Assembly: GCF_024614185.1 (NCBI RefSeq)
Contig: NZ_JAHTLF010000015.1
Span: 62,001 to 126,000 of the forward strand
Length of the DNA: 64,000 bases
Direction: 5' to 3'
Source of the DNA: Nocardioides carbamazepini
Lineage (GTDB): Bacteria > Actinomycetota > Actinomycetes > Propionibacteriales > Nocardioidaceae
Position 1 is the stretch's first letter. Every line of letters starts with the position of its first letter. The position numbers were made by a program, and so were the translations under genes. This document shows, in pieces, positions 16,843-28,045 of this stretch. Below the pieces are notes generated by a model that did no database searches, was not told the origin of the DNA, and saw only the letters and a list, made by a program, of their open reading frames with translations.

Positions 16843-17607
16843 ATGCAAGCAGTCGCCGCCCGCGCCATCGACCTCCACAAGCGCTACGGCGCGGGCGACT
16901 CCGAGGTCCGGGCCCTCGACGGGGTCTCCCTCGACATCGCGGCCCGGGAGTTCACGGCGATCATGGGCCCCTCCGGGTCGGGCAAGTCGACGCTCATGCA
17001 CTGTCTCGCCGCCCTCGACACGCCGACGTCGGGCGACGTCCAGATCGGCGACGTGACCCTGTCCGGGCTGCGCGACAAGGCGCTCACCACGCTGCGACGC
17101 GAGCAGATCGGCTTCGTCTTCCAGGCGTTCAACCTGGTGCCGACGCTCACCGCGCGGGAGAACATCCTCCTGCCGCTCTACCTGGCGGGCCGGCGCGGCT
17201 CGTTCGGAGGCGCCGACCGGGAGTGGTTCGACACCGTCGTCGACACCGTGGGCCTGCGCGACCGGCTCACCCACCGGCCCTCCCAGATGTCGGGCGGTCA
17301 GCAGCAGCGCGTCGCCTGCGCCCGGGCGCTGGTGAGCAAGCCGTCGATCGTGTTCGCCGACGAGCCGACCGGGAACCTCGACAGCACGTCGGGCGCCGAG
17401 GTCCTCGGCTTCCTGCGGCGCAGCGTCGACGAGTTCGACCAGACCATCGTGATGGTGACGCACGACCCGGTCGCGGCGTCGTACTGCGACCGCGTCGTCT
17501 TCCTGGCCGACGGCCGGATCGTCGACGAGATCCGGACCCCCGACCGGGAGCAGATCCTCGAGCACATGACCGCGCTGCAGGCGGCTGCCGTGCGCGGGCA
17601 GGCCTGA
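16843..17607 (+). CDS. ABC transporter ATP-binding protein, MacB/LolD type
   Basis: A 254-residue ABC ATPase with Walker [10 protein letters not shown], signature [15 protein letters not shown], Walker [13 protein letters not shown] and the H-loop VTHDP. The sequence and adjacency to an FtsX-type permease place it in the MacB/LolD/FtsE exporter class, often used for lipids, lipoproteins or antimicrobial peptides. ATG 16843 is preferred over an upstream GTG that would cover the TAGGGT hexamer at 16830-16835. The permease gene begins one base after the stop codon. Confidence 0.93.
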   Translation: MQAVAARAIDLHKRYGAGDSEVRALDGVSLDIAAREFTAIMGPSGSGKSTLMHCLAALDTPTSGDVQIGDVTLSGLRDKALTTLRREQIGFVFQAFNLVPTLTARENILLPLYLAGRRGSFGGADREWFDTVVDTVGLRDRLTHRPSQMSGGQQQRVACARALVSKPSIVFADEPTGNLDSTSGAEVLGFLRRSVDEFDQTIVMVTHDPVAASYCDRVVFLADGRIVDEIRTPDREQILEHMTALQAAAVRGQA

Positions 17608-17608
17608 G

Positions 17609-20143
17609 ATGCTGCGTCTGACCCTGCGCACGCTCCTCGCGCGCAAGGTCCGGTTGCTGATGAGCGGCCTGGCGATCGTGCTCGGCGTGGCCTTCCTGGC
17701 CGGCGTGCTCGTCTTCAGCAACGCGCTGTCCGCGACCTTCGACGGCATCATCAACGGCTCCACCCCCGACGGCGTCGTCCGCGCCCAGGACACCGACGAG
17801 TTCAGCGGCGGGGTCGGCGGTCAGTCGGCCCAGGCGATGACCCCCGAGGTGGTGGCGAGCCTCGCCGCGTTGCCGGAGGTGGCGCGCGCGGACGGCGATG
17901 TCGCCGGCGCCGGCCTCAACCTGCTGGCCAGCGACGGCACGCTGGTCGGCGGCACCGGTGCCCCGACGCTCTCGTTCAACTACCACGACGGCCCCAACAT
18001 GCGGGGTGAGCAGGCCCTCCTCCTCCAGAAGGGGCGCTGGCCCACCGCCGACGGCGAGGTCGTCCTGGACCAGCGGGCCGCCGAGTCGGGCGGCTACGAC
18101 ATCGGTGACGAGGTCAAGCTGCTCGCGCCGTTCGGCGAGCTCAGCCGTACGGCACGGCTGGTCGGGATCGCCGAGTTCAACGGCGGTGGCACGGCGGGCG
18201 CGACCCTGCTGATCCTCTCGACCCACGAGGCGCAGGAGATCTTCTACCAGGGCCGCGACGTCTTCAACCGGATCAGCCTGACCGCGGCCGACGGGGTCAC
18301 CCAGAAGGAGCTCGCCGCGGCGGCGGACCGGGTGCTGCCGCCCGGCTTCGAGGCCGTCACCGGCACCAAGGTCGCCAAGGACTCGCAGGACGCCGTCGGT
18401 GGCTTCCTCGACGTCATCACGATCTTCCTCACCGTGTTCGCCATCATCGCCGTCCTCGTCGGCGGGTTCATCATCGTCAACACCTTCTCGATCCTGGTGG
18501 CCCAGCGGACCCGCGAGCTGGCCCTGCTCCGCGCCCTCGGCTCGTCCCGGAGCCAGGTCACCCGGTCGGTGCTGGTCGAGGCGTTCGTGCTCTCGCTGGT
18601 GTCCTCCACCCTGGCGATCGGACTCGGCCTCCTGCTGGCCCGTGGCCTCGCCGCGATGTTCCGGTCCTTCGGCCTCGACATCGCCGGGCGGGCGCTCGAC
18701 CTGACCGGGGACACCGTGCTCACCAGCTATGCCGTCGGCATCGTCGTCACCATGGTCGCGGCCTACCTGCCCGCCCGACGGGCCGGCCGGGTCCCGCCGG
18801 TCGCCGCCATGCGTGCCGACACGACGCCGGAGCGCTCGTCGCTGCGCCGCCGGGTGATCGTCGGCAGCGCGGTCCTCGCGATCGGTGCCGGCTTCGCGGC
18901 GTACGGCGTGCGCGACTCGGACGCGCTGTGGATCGGCGTCGGAGCGGTCCTGTGGATCCTGACCGTCGCGGCCCTCAGCCCGGTGATCGGCAAGCCGGTG
19001 CTGGCGGCCTGTCGCACCCTCTTCGCCGCGCTCTTCGGCGCCGCCGGACGCCTGGCCGGTGAGAACGCGCTGCGCGACCCGCGTCGGACCGGAGCGACGG
19101 CGTCGGCCCTGATGATCGGCCTGGCGCTCGTCTCGACCATCGGCGTCCTCGCCGCGTCGCTCAACGCGTCCGTCGACGACGTCGTGGATGACCAGTTCAC
19201 CGCCGACCTCCTGGTGCAGAGCCCCACCTTCCTGCCGTTCTCGACCGAGATCGGCGACCGGATCGCGACGATCGACGGGGTCGGGGTGATGACGCGACAG
19301 CAGTTCACGTCCGCCCGGTACGACGACGGCTCGGTCTTCGTGGCCGGCGTCGACGACCGCTTCGCCGACGTCTTCGACCTCGACGCGGTGCACGGCGCCG
19401 ACCGGGTGTCGGAGGACGGAGCCGTGGTGACCACGGACTTCGCCGCCGAGCACGACATGGCGGTCGGGGATGCCGTCGACCTCTCCTTCCCGGGCGCACA
19501 GCGGCTGCGGGCCGAGATCGTCGGCGTCGTCGAGCAGAGCGAGGTGACCTCCGAGATCACCGTTCCGCTCGACGACCTGGCCGCGGCCGGGGTGCTGCGG
19601 CAGGACACCTCGATCGGCATCCTGCTGGCTCCCGGCGCCGACCCGCGGACCGTCCACGACCGGGTCGACGAGGCCGCCACGCCGGCGCCGATCGTCGGTG
19701 TCTACGACAAGACGGAGTTCGCCGACGAGATCCGCGGTCAGGTCAACCAGCTGCTCTACATCATCTACGGCCTGCTCGCGCTCGCGATCGTGATCGCGGT
19801 GATCGGGATCGTCAACACCCTCGGACTCAGCGTCATCGAGCGCACCCGCGAGATTGGCCTGCTGCGCGCGGTCGGCATGAGCCGGGCCAAGGTGCGCCGG
19901 ATGGTGACTCTCGAGTCGGTGACGATCGCCGTGCTCGGGGCGGTCCTGGGCATGGCGCTCGGGCTGCTGGTCGGCACCCTCCTGCAGCGCGCGCTCGCCG
20001 AGGACCTGACGAGCCTCGGGCTGCCCATCGCGCAGCTCGTCGCGTTCCTCGTCGTGGCCATCGTGGTCGGCGTCCTGGCCGCCGTGATCCCCGCGATCCG
20101 GGCCGCGCGGCTCGACGTGCTGGACGCGATCGCCAACGAATGA
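17609..20143 (+). CDS. ABC transporter permease with two FtsX domains
   Basis: An 844-residue membrane protein: an N-terminal membrane segment (residues 16-37), a periplasmic domain, a first FtsX block (about 265-395: FIIVNTFSILVAQRTRELALLRALG), more membrane segments, a second external domain, and a second FtsX block near the C-terminus (GIVNTLGLSVIERTREIGLLRAVGMS). This is the fused two-FtsX form paired with the MacB-type ATPase just upstream. Substrate unknown. Its stop is 4 bases from the convergent ABC-F gene. Confidence 0.93.
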   Translation: MLRLTLRTLLARKVRLLMSGLAIVLGVAFLAGVLVFSNALSATFDGIINGSTPDGVVRAQDTDEFSGGVGGQSAQAMTPEVVASLAALPEVARADGDVAGAGLNLLASDGTLVGGTGAPTLSFNYHDGPNMRGEQALLLQKGRWPTADGEVVLDQRAAESGGYDIGDEVKLLAPFGELSRTARLVGIAEFNGGGTAGATLLILSTHEAQEIFYQGRDVFNRISLTAADGVTQKELAAAADRVLPPGFEAVTGTKVAKDSQDAVGGFLDVITIFLTVFAIIAVLVGGFIIVNTFSILVAQRTRELALLRALGSSRSQVTRSVLVEAFVLSLVSSTLAIGLGLLLARGLAAMFRSFGLDIAGRALDLTGDTVLTSYAVGIVVTMVAAYLPARRAGRVPPVAAMRADTTPERSSLRRRVIVGSAVLAIGAGFAAYGVRDSDALWIGVGAVLWILTVAALSPVIGKPVLAACRTLFAALFGAAGRLAGENALRDPRRTGATASALMIGLALVSTIGVLAASLNASVDDVVDDQFTADLLVQSPTFLPFSTEIGDRIATIDGVGVMTRQQFTSARYDDGSVFVAGVDDRFADVFDLDAVHGADRVSEDGAVVTTDFAAEHDMAVGDAVDLSFPGAQRLRAEIVGVVEQSEVTSEITVPLDDLAAAGVLRQDTSIGILLAPGADPRTVHDRVDEAATPAPIVGVYDKTEFADEIRGQVNQLLYIIYGLLALAIVIAVIGIVNTLGLSVIERTREIGLLRAVGMSRAKVRRMVTLESVTIAVLGAVLGMALGLLVGTLLQRALAEDLTSLGLPIAQLVAFLVVAIVVGVLAAVIPAIRAARLDVLDAIANE

Positions 20144-20147
20144 CGGG

Positions 20148-21746
<1,599 letters not shown>

Positions 21747-21813
21747 GACCTGCTGATCCTCCCACGGCGGATCGAGACCCCGAAAACGGCGCCGACTGCA
21801 ATAGGGTGCATCC

Positions 21814-22779
21814 GTGGTCCGATTCAATCCGAAGGCACGCCTCGACCAGTCTCGGGTCCGTGACGCCGGCTCCGGCAGTGGCGGGGGCAGCGGCGGCGGT
21901 CTCGGGGGCGGCGGCATGCGGATCCCGATCCCGAGCGGCAAGGGCGGCATCGGGGGCCTGATCGGCGTGGTCCTGGTCGTGGTCGTGACGCTGCTGCTCG
22001 GCGGCAACCCACTCAGCGGGGGCGGCGGCACCGGCGGGCTCGGCAACGTCTACTCCCCGTCGCGACTCAGCGACGCGCAGGAGGGAACCGACCGCTACGC
22101 GAGCTGCAAGACGGGCGAGGACGCCAACAACAGCCAGGACTGCGCCCGGGTCGCGATCGAGAACTCGCTGACCGACTACTGGGAGGCCGAGCTCGGCGGG
22201 AAGTTCCGCCCGGAGGACGCGATGGTGACCTTCACCGGCTCGGTGAACACCGGCTGCGGCTCCGCCTCGTCGGCGGTCGGACCGTTCTACTGCCCCAGCG
22301 ACGAGACGATCTACCTCGACACCACCTTCTTCGACGACGTCCTCGAGGGACAGCTCGGCGGCCCCGAGGGGAGCTTCGTCGAGTTCTACGTGCTGGCCCA
22401 CGAGTACGGGCACCACATCTCCAACCTGCTCGGCTACATGGGGCAGGTGCGCAGCCAGGAGACCGGCCCGCAGAGCGACGGCGTCCGTCTCGAGCTCCAG
22501 GCCGACTGCTACGCCGGCCTGTGGGCCAACCACGCGACGACGACCGAGGACGCCTCGGGCGAGAAGCTGATCCTCGACCTCACCCAGGACGACATCACCG
22601 AGGCGATCGACGCGGCCAAGGCGGTCGGCGACGACTACATCCAGAAGCGCAGCGGTGGCCGGGTCGACGAGGAGGCCTGGACGCACGGGTCGTCGGAGCA
22701 GCGTAGGAAGTGGTTCATGGTCGGCTACCAGCAGGGCAGCCTGGACGCCTGCGACACCTTCGCCGCCGACCGGGTCTGA
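21814..22779 (+). CDS. Neutral zinc metallopeptidase, YpfJ family
   Basis: A 321-residue protein with a Gly-rich N-terminal stretch (24-36), one membrane segment at about 45-64, and a C-terminal domain bearing the zinc-binding motif HEYGHH. The surrounding segments (FCPSDETIYLD-like IYLDTTFFDDV; LELQADCYAGLWANH; RKWFMVGYQQGS) are typical of the YpfJ/KPN_02809 family. It should be anchored with the catalytic domain outside the membrane. GTG 21814 follows TAGGGT (21802-21807) by 6 bases. It is divergent from the ABC-F gene. Confidence 0.93.
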   Translation: MVRFNPKARLDQSRVRDAGSGSGGGSGGGLGGGGMRIPIPSGKGGIGGLIGVVLVVVVTLLLGGNPLSGGGGTGGLGNVYSPSRLSDAQEGTDRYASCKTGEDANNSQDCARVAIENSLTDYWEAELGGKFRPEDAMVTFTGSVNTGCGSASSAVGPFYCPSDETIYLDTTFFDDVLEGQLGGPEGSFVEFYVLAHEYGHHISNLLGYMGQVRSQETGPQSDGVRLELQADCYAGLWANHATTTEDASGEKLILDLTQDDITEAIDAAKAVGDDYIQKRSGGRVDEEAWTHGSSEQRRKWFMVGYQQGSLDACDTFAADRV

Positions 22780-22780
22780 C

Positions 22781-23686
22781 CTACAGCTCCAGCAGGGCCT
22801 CCATGTGCCCGAAGGTGCGCTGCAGCGCGCGCAGGTGGGGAGCGACGGCGGGGTGGCGGTACTTGCCGGCCAGGGCGCCCTCCCCGCCGGCGACCCGCGA
22901 CAGCGCCCATTCCGCTCGGCTGAGGGCGGTGTAGACGGCGACGACCTGCGCGCCGCGCACGACGTCGTCGCGGCCGGCGACGCCGTCGGGCAGGCCGAGC
23001 AGGTAGGCGTCGAGCAGCGGCTCGAACTCCTCGCGGGACGACAGCGACAGGTAGCCGAGGTCGCCGCCCACCGGGCCGTGCCCGAGGGTCCCCCAGTCGA
23101 TGGCCACCACGTCGTCGTCCTCACGGCCGGGGAGGTTGTCCGGGGTCGGGTCGCCGTGCTGGGGCACCTGGGGCAGACCGTCGAGCAGGGCGAGCATGCG
23201 CTCGCGGTGGGTCCACAGGTGCTCCGCTACATCGGCGACCGTGGTCCGCGCGAGGGTCGGCCAGCCACCGCGCCGGGCGACCCGGGCGAGTCGGTCGCGG
23301 AGCAGACCGGTGGCCAGGAAGGTCGGACGGCCGATGCCGGCACCGGCGAAGCGACCGAGCGAGACCGCCAGGAACAGCCCGCTGGACGCGGCGTCCTCGA
23401 CCCAGTCGCGGACGATGGTGACGCCGTCGTCGTCCTCCTCGACCGACGCTCCCGCGGCCCGCAGCCCGGGTGTCGCCGTCGTCAGACCGGTCAGCAGGAC
23501 GTCCGCCTCACGCCGCCAGTAGCCGGCGTGGGACCGCTCCGAGAGCACGGCCGGATCGCCCGGCGCCGGAGCGCCGAGCCTCTTCACCACCACGGGCCGC
23601 CCGCCGAGTGCGGTCCGCCAGACGCCCACGGTCGACGTCCCCGTGCCTCCGGGGAGCGCCACCCAGTCGGGCTCGGGCTGCCACAT
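22781..23686 (-). CDS. Aminoglycoside phosphotransferase-family protein
   Basis: A 301-residue protein with a kinase-like fold. The APH catalytic loop reads PQHGDPTPDNLPG and is followed by VAIDWGTLGHGPVGGDLG, where Asp of IDWG binds metal. Such proteins phosphorylate small hydroxyl substrates; resistance is only one possibility and nothing here points to it. It lies 10 bases downstream of the ABC-2 permease gene on the same strand. ATG 23686 is chosen over an upstream TTG. The stop is 1 base from the convergent metallopeptidase gene. Confidence 0.85.
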   Translation of the reverse strand: MWQPEPDWVALPGGTGTSTVGVWRTALGGRPVVVKRLGAPAPGDPAVLSERSHAGYWRREADVLLTGLTTATPGLRAAGASVEEDDDGVTIVRDWVEDAASSGLFLAVSLGRFAGAGIGRPTFLATGLLRDRLARVARRGGWPTLARTTVADVAEHLWTHRERMLALLDGLPQVPQHGDPTPDNLPGREDDDVVAIDWGTLGHGPVGGDLGYLSLSSREEFEPLLDAYLLGLPDGVAGRDDVVRGAQVVAVYTALSRAEWALSRVAGGEGALAGKYRHPAVAPHLRALQRTFGHMEALLEL

Positions 23687-23696
23687 GACCCGCAAA

Positions 23697-25259
23697 CTAG
23701 CCGATGTCGCGCGAGCGGAACCGCCACCACGCCACAGTGAGCAGCACCGCGGCCACCGCGCTCAGGCCGCCCGCGCTCCCCCAGCTCCACGCGTCGGAGG
23801 GCAGCGACGGCACGTGGGAGTACGGCGACAGGCCGGTGAGCCAGCCCGGGAGCTCGAGCAGGTCGCCGACCAGACCGAGGGTGAGGAAGGCGGCCGGCCA
23901 GGCCCAGACCAGGACCGACCAGCGCAGCCCGGCCGCCAGGGACAGGACGGCCAGCGCGCCGACCACCCAGGCCGCCGGGGCCCAGGCGAGTGCCGCGAGG
24001 AGGAGGTTGCCGATGCCGGGACCGTCCGCGGCGGCGTACCCGATCCAGAGGCCGGCGCCGGTCACCGCGAGCAGGCCTGCCGTGCCCACGAGCGCGAGGG
24101 TCGCGGACGCGGCGAACCAGCGACCGCGGCTGGTGGCGGTGGCGAGCACCAGCTCGGCCCGGCCGTCCTGCTCGTCACGGCCGGCGTGGCTGACGACCGT
24201 CACGGCGAAGTAGGTGAGGACCACGGCGACGATCGAGAGGATCGCGGCCACGAGCGCGCCGCCGAGCTCGTCGATGATCGACTGGGCCACCTCGGAGTCG
24301 AGCAGGTCGCCGATGCCGGGCGCGATCATCCCGAAGACGATGCCGAGGGCCCCGGCGGCCACCGACCAGAGCACCAGCGTCGTGCTGTGCACCTTGACGG
24401 CGAGGGAGAAGGCGTCGGCCAGCCGCGGCGAGCCGGTGCGCGGGCCCGGGCGGGTCGGCACCAGGCCGGAGCCGAGGTCCCGGCGGGAGCGCAGCCGGAA
24501 CGCGACCCCGAGCAGCACGATCGCCGCGACGGCGTAGCAGGGCAGCAGCCACCAGCGCACGTCGCCGTAGGCCCGGACCTGGGTGTTCCACCCCAGCGGT
24601 GACAGCCAGCTGACCCAGCCCGGACCGGTGTCGCCCACCGCGCGCAGCACGAACAGCAGGCCGACCACGCCGGCGGCGTACGCGGCGCAGGTGCGGGCGC
24701 TCGCCGACAGCTGCGCCGTGACCGCGCCGATGCCCGCGGCCACGAGCGCGGTGCCGGCCCAGAGCGCGCCGAAGGCGACCGAGCCGGCCGGGTCGAGGCC
24801 CGAGACGGTGTTGCCGAGCGCCGTGAGCAGCCCCAGGGCGAGCGCCAGCAGCACCGCCTCGACCGCGGTCGCGACGAGGGGCGCGTCCCGACCGAGGGCG
24901 GTCCCGCCGAGCAGCTCGGTGCGACCGGTCTCCTCCTCCACCCGCGTGTGCCGCCGGACCACCACGACGAAGAGCACGGCGACGAAGACGGCGTACAGGA
25001 CGGTCATCTTGGTCATCGCCAGCTCGCCCTCGCTGGCGACGTCGAGGACCGGTCCGTAGAGCGCGACGATCGCGGGGCTGGCGTTGATGGCCTCCGCCGC
25101 GCGCACCCGGTCGGCCTGGTCGGCGTACAGGCCGGGCGTGGCGGCCGCGGACGCCACGCTCATCAGGACCAGCACGGCGACCGCCACCGGCGCCAGGACC
25201 CGGTCCTGGCGCAGCCCCAGCCGCAGCAGCAGCGGCCAGCCGGACGTGGAGGTGCTCAC
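23697..25259 (-). CDS. ABC exporter permease (large, about 12 membrane segments)
   Basis: A 520-residue membrane protein with around twelve hydrophobic helices in two halves separated by a polar loop near 275-295. The sequence ([44 protein letters not shown]) is typical of actinobacterial polyketide- or drug-type ABC exporters such as the TnrB3/Tet-type families. The GTG start overlaps the stop of the upstream ATPase by 4 bases (GTGA). The substrate is unknown; the divergent MarR/GbsR-type regulator suggests an inducible exporter. Confidence 0.87.
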   Translation of the reverse strand: MSTSTSGWPLLLRLGLRQDRVLAPVAVAVLVLMSVASAAATPGLYADQADRVRAAEAINASPAIVALYGPVLDVASEGELAMTKMTVLYAVFVAVLFVVVVRRHTRVEEETGRTELLGGTALGRDAPLVATAVEAVLLALALGLLTALGNTVSGLDPAGSVAFGALWAGTALVAAGIGAVTAQLSASARTCAAYAAGVVGLLFVLRAVGDTGPGWVSWLSPLGWNTQVRAYGDVRWWLLPCYAVAAIVLLGVAFRLRSRRDLGSGLVPTRPGPRTGSPRLADAFSLAVKVHSTTLVLWSVAAGALGIVFGMIAPGIGDLLDSEVAQSIIDELGGALVAAILSIVAVVLTYFAVTVVSHAGRDEQDGRAELVLATATSRGRWFAASATLALVGTAGLLAVTGAGLWIGYAAADGPGIGNLLLAALAWAPAAWVVGALAVLSLAAGLRWSVLVWAWPAAFLTLGLVGDLLELPGWLTGLSPYSHVPSLPSDAWSWGSAGGLSAVAAVLLTVAWWRFRSRDIG

Positions 25260-26161
25260 CGCCCCGCACCGGCCCGGTCGCGGTACGCGTCGAGGAACAG
25301 CTCCTCGAGGCTGGGCGGCGTGCTGGTGAGGGCCGTGACGCCGGCCGCGGTGAGGACCGACAGCACGGCGGGCAGGCCGTCGGGGTCGACGGTGCAGCTC
25401 ACCCGGCTGCCGTCGACGGCGAGGTCGTGGACTCCGGGCGTCCCGGTCAGATCGGGCGCGGCGCCGCTGAGGGTCGCCACGATCCGGCTGCGGCTCAGGT
25501 GGCGCAGGTCGCTGAGCCGGCCGCTCTCGACGACCCTGCCCTCGCGGATGATGGTGACCCGGTCGGCGAGCCGGTCCACCTCGCTGAGGATGTGGCTGGA
25601 GAGGAGCACGGTCGCCCCGCGCGCCGTCTGCTCGGCGACGCACTCGTTGAAGACCTGCTCCATGAGCGGGTCCAGGCCGGAGGTCGGCTCGTCGAGGATC
25701 AGCAGGTCGGGGTCGGTGGCGAGCGCCGCGACCAGGGCCACCTTCTGCCGGTTGCCCTTCGAGTAGGCGCGGCCGCGCTTGGTGGGATCGAGCGAGAAGC
25801 GCTCGATCAGCTCCTCGCGTCGTGACGTCGCGGGATCGGCTCCGCGCATCCGGATGAGCAGGTCGACGATCTCCCCGCCGCTCAGGTTCGGCCACAGGCT
25901 GACGTCGCCCGGGACGTAGGCGAGTCGTCGGTGCAGGGTGGCGGCGTCGCGCCACGGGTCGCCGCCGAGGATGCGCACCTCGCCGGCGTCCTTGCGCAGC
26001 AGTCCGAGCAGCACCCGGATGGTCGTGGACTTCCCGGCGCCGTTGGGTCCCAGGAAGCCGTGCACCTCGCCGGCGCCGACGACCAGGTCCAGGCCGTCGA
26101 GGGCCCGGAACGCGCCGAAGGTCTTCACGAGGCCGCGGACCTCGATGAGGGAGCTCGTCAT
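25256..26161 (-). CDS. ABC exporter ATP-binding protein
   Basis: A 301-residue ABC ATPase with Walker [11 protein letters not shown], Walker [13 protein letters not shown] and H-loop LLSSHIL. The signature is degenerate ([15 protein letters not shown]), a known variation in the DrrA-like drug exporter ATPases. A C-terminal extension of about 80 residues follows, as in that group. It is the first gene of a two-gene operon with the large permease. The ATG at 26161 faces the regulator gene across a 54-base gap that contains a 16-bp palindrome. Confidence 0.92.
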   Translation of the reverse strand: MTSSLIEVRGLVKTFGAFRALDGLDLVVGAGEVHGFLGPNGAGKSTTIRVLLGLLRKDAGEVRILGGDPWRDAATLHRRLAYVPGDVSLWPNLSGGEIVDLLIRMRGADPATSRREELIERFSLDPTKRGRAYSKGNRQKVALVAALATDPDLLILDEPTSGLDPLMEQVFNECVAEQTARGATVLLSSHILSEVDRLADRVTIIREGRVVESGRLSDLRHLSRSRIVATLSGAAPDLTGTPGVHDLAVDGSRVSCTVDPDGLPAVLSVLTAAGVTALTSTPPSLEELFLDAYRDRAGAGR

Positions 26162-26180
26162 GAGTCCATCATGCACCTGT

Positions 26181-26196
26181 TTCAGCAATTACTGAA
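26181..26196. promoter_or_regulatory. Operator-like palindrome between exporter and regulator
   Basis: TTCAGCAATTACTGAA is a 16-bp inverted repeat with one mismatched pair, in the 54-base gap between the divergent exporter and MarR/GbsR-type genes. A TAGAAT hexamer at 26204-26209 lies 6 bases before the regulator start. The site is AT-rich against its surroundings and is the obvious binding site for the regulator. Confidence 0.7.
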
Positions 26197-26215
26197 TCTT
26201 GGATAGAATCGTGCC

Positions 26216-26692
26216 ATGACGACGAACACCTCCCGCGACTCCTTCGTGGAGCGGATGGGGGGTGCGCTGACGAGCGCCGGCCTCGCCCGGCTCCCCTCCC
26301 GGGTGTTCGCCGCCCTGCTCGTCGACGACGACGGCAGGATGACCGCGGCCGAGATCGCGGCCGGGCTCGGCGTCAGTCCGGCCGGCGTCTCCGGCGCGGT
26401 CCGCTATCTCGACGGCGTCGGCATGATCCGCCGCGAGCGGGAGCGCGGCTCCCGGCGCGACATCTTCGTCGTCGAGGACGACGCCTGGCACGGCATGCTG
26501 ACCCGGCTCGACCAGGTCTACGGCCCGCTCATCGCCGCCCTCGACCGCGGCCTCGGCGACCTGCCCGACGACGACCCCGCACACCGGCGGCTGCTGCTGG
26601 CCCGGGAGTTCCTCGCCTTCGTGCTCGCCGAGATGTCGGACCTCGACCAACGGTGGGCGGTACGACGGGCCGAGCTCGGTCTCGACGACTGA
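26216..26692 (+). CDS. MarR/GbsR-type transcriptional regulator
   Basis: A 158-residue winged-helix regulator. Residues 25-85 carry the DNA-binding domain (MTAAEIAAGLGVSPAGVSGAVRYLDGVGMIRRERERGSRR region), followed by a helical C-terminus. The GbsR-like type without a separate ligand domain often sits divergently from ABC exporters in actinobacteria, as here. ATG 26216 is 6 bases from TAGAAT. It probably represses both itself and the exporter through the 16-bp palindrome in the shared gap. Confidence 0.9.
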   Translation: MTTNTSRDSFVERMGGALTSAGLARLPSRVFAALLVDDDGRMTAAEIAAGLGVSPAGVSGAVRYLDGVGMIRRERERGSRRDIFVVEDDAWHGMLTRLDQVYGPLIAALDRGLGDLPDDDPAHRRLLLAREFLAFVLAEMSDLDQRWAVRRAELGLDD

Positions 26693-26696
26693 CCCG

Positions 26697-26787
26697 CGGA
26701 CCGGGCTCTGAGTGTTGCGGTTTGGTCCCAAACCGCAACAATTCCGGCCTGAACCGTGCAGTCTCTGCCCAAATGCAACACGTTCCA
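26697..26787. repeat. Dispersed palindromic repeat, copy 1
   Basis: A perfect inverted repeat with 13-bp arms and a 2-base centre spans 26713-26740 (arm TGTTGCGGTTTGG). An identical 28-bp sequence is at 42634-42661. Similarity continues on both sides: GACCGG before it, and CCGTGCAGT then CTGCCCAA after it. Both copies lie in convergent gaps, here between the regulator and the acVLRF1 gene. The stem could end transcription in both directions. Confidence 0.88.
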
Positions 26788-26815
26788 CCAGTCGGCCCGA
26801 CCACTTCTGTCAGCG

Positions 26816-27445
26816 CTACTCCCGGGCAGGACCGGCGTTCTCCACCGTCACGACCAGCGCCTGGGCGTCGAGCACCGCCCGGTCGAGCACCGCCCGCCGC
26901 GGGTCCGGTACGGCGAGCCAGGGGCCGACCACGGACAGGGAGCGCAGCCGGGAGTCGGTGAGCACCTCGTCCACCGCTGTCCGGTCGCCGCCGGCGACCA
27001 CGACGCTCGCGCCGCTCAGCACGGCGTGGGCATGGTCGGCCGCCGCCTCGTAGGCGACCCGCGCCTGGTTGGCCCGGCGTCGCGCGAAGCGCTGCTGCGA
27101 CTGCCCGCCGGCCTTGGTGCGGCCCTGGACGTGGCGCTGGCCGACCTTGCTCGCCACGATGGCGCCCACCTCGACCCGGGCGATGGCGAAGCCGCCCTTG
27201 CGGACGAGCAGCACACCCCAGGCCGCCGGCGCGACCCCCTCGGCCAGAGCGCCGGCCAGCGCATCGGCCTGAGCCGGGCCGTCGTACGCGAGGTCGAAGG
27301 GCAGCCGGGCGGTGAACCAGGAGCCGTCGGGCGCCGCGCCACGCAGCGCTCCCCCGTCGACGCGGAGCTCCGGATCGCCGTGCGAGGCCGCGAAGTTCGC
27401 GACCCAGCGCGACCACCGGGCGGGTGGGACGAGGACCTCGGTCAC
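26816..27445 (-). CDS. acVLRF1-family peptidyl-tRNA hydrolase
   Basis: A 209-residue protein of the actinobacterial Vms1-like release factor (VLRF1) family. Key features are VLLVRKGGFAIARVEVG and the loop GRTKAGGQSQQRFARRR, whose GGQSQQR (residues 113-119) resembles the catalytic GxxQ loop that cleaves peptidyl-tRNA. The family is linked to rescue of stalled ribosomes, as Vms1/ANKZF1 is in eukaryotes. The GTG start at 27445 has TAGGGT (27452-27457 complement) 6 bases upstream. It is divergent from the SRPBCC gene. Confidence 0.88.
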   Translation of the reverse strand: MTEVLVPPARWSRWVANFAASHGDPELRVDGGALRGAAPDGSWFTARLPFDLAYDGPAQADALAGALAEGVAPAAWGVLLVRKGGFAIARVEVGAIVASKVGQRHVQGRTKAGGQSQQRFARRRANQARVAYEAAADHAHAVLSGASVVVAGGDRTAVDEVLTDSRLRSLSVVGPWLAVPDPRRAVLDRAVLDAQALVVTVENAGPARE

Positions 27446-27462
27446 GGCCCGACCCTACCGAC

Positions 27463-27476
27463 GAGAACGTGTTCTA
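27463..27476 (+). promoter_or_regulatory. KstR-like operator upstream of the SRPBCC gene
   Basis: GAGAACGTGTTCTA contains the perfect palindrome AGAAC-GT-GTTCT and matches the recalled KstR consensus TnnAACnnGTTnnA at all positions but the first. It ends 9 bases before the ATG of the SRPBCC gene. KstR represses steroid catabolism genes in mycobacteria and rhodococci. Confidence 0.55.
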
Positions 27477-27485
27477 ATGCGGAGC

Positions 27486-27992
27486 ATGCCCACGATGCAC
27501 CCGTGCGACCTGGTCGGCATCGACTTCGTCGACACCGCGCCGCACCGCTACGCCAACAGCATCGACCTCGCGATCACGCCGGAGCAGCTCTTCGAGGTCT
27601 TCGCCGACGCCGCGGCCTGGCCGCGCTGGGCGAGCGTGATCCGCCAGGTCGAGTGGACCTCGCCCCTTCCACCCGGCATCGGCAGCACCCGGGTGGTCTC
27701 GATGCTCGGCGGACTGAAGGGCGCCGAGGAGTTCCTGCTGTGGGAGCCCGGGCGTCGGATGGGGTTCCGCTTCAACGAGGCCTCGGAGAAGTCGATCCGC
27801 GCCTTCGCCGAGCGGTACGACGTGGAGGTGACTCCGCGCGGCTGCCGGCTCACCTGGACCCTGGCTCTCGATGTGTCCGGGCCGGGCCGGTACTTCATGC
27901 CGGTCAGCGGCCTGGTCTCCAACCTCGCCTTCCGGCGCTTCCTCAAGAACCTGCGTCGCTACACCGACGAGCGGTTCGCCCGGGTTCCGTAA
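27486..27992 (+). CDS. SRPBCC-family (polyketide cyclase-like) protein
   Basis: A 168-residue protein of the START/SRPBCC fold: NSIDLAITPEQLFEVFADAAAWPRWASVI is the typical first helix-strand segment, and the C-terminal helix is FRRFLKNLRRYTDERF. Such proteins bind hydrophobic ligands. The KstR-like palindrome immediately upstream suggests it belongs to a steroid or lipid catabolism regulon. No other catabolic genes are adjacent. ATG 27486 is chosen because the fold starts shortly after. Confidence 0.85.
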   Translation: MPTMHPCDLVGIDFVDTAPHRYANSIDLAITPEQLFEVFADAAAWPRWASVIRQVEWTSPLPPGIGSTRVVSMLGGLKGAEEFLLWEPGRRMGFRFNEASEKSIRAFAERYDVEVTPRGCRLTWTLALDVSGPGRYFMPVSGLVSNLAFRRFLKNLRRYTDERFARVP

Positions 27993-28045
27993 ATTCCTCC
28001 GGGATCCGCCACGAGGGACGACCGTGAGGACGTACTGTCACGGGC

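Noticed and set aside
22781..23686. Aminoglycoside resistance gene
   Set aside because: The APH fold is shared by many metabolic kinases; the context shows no resistance island or mobile element.
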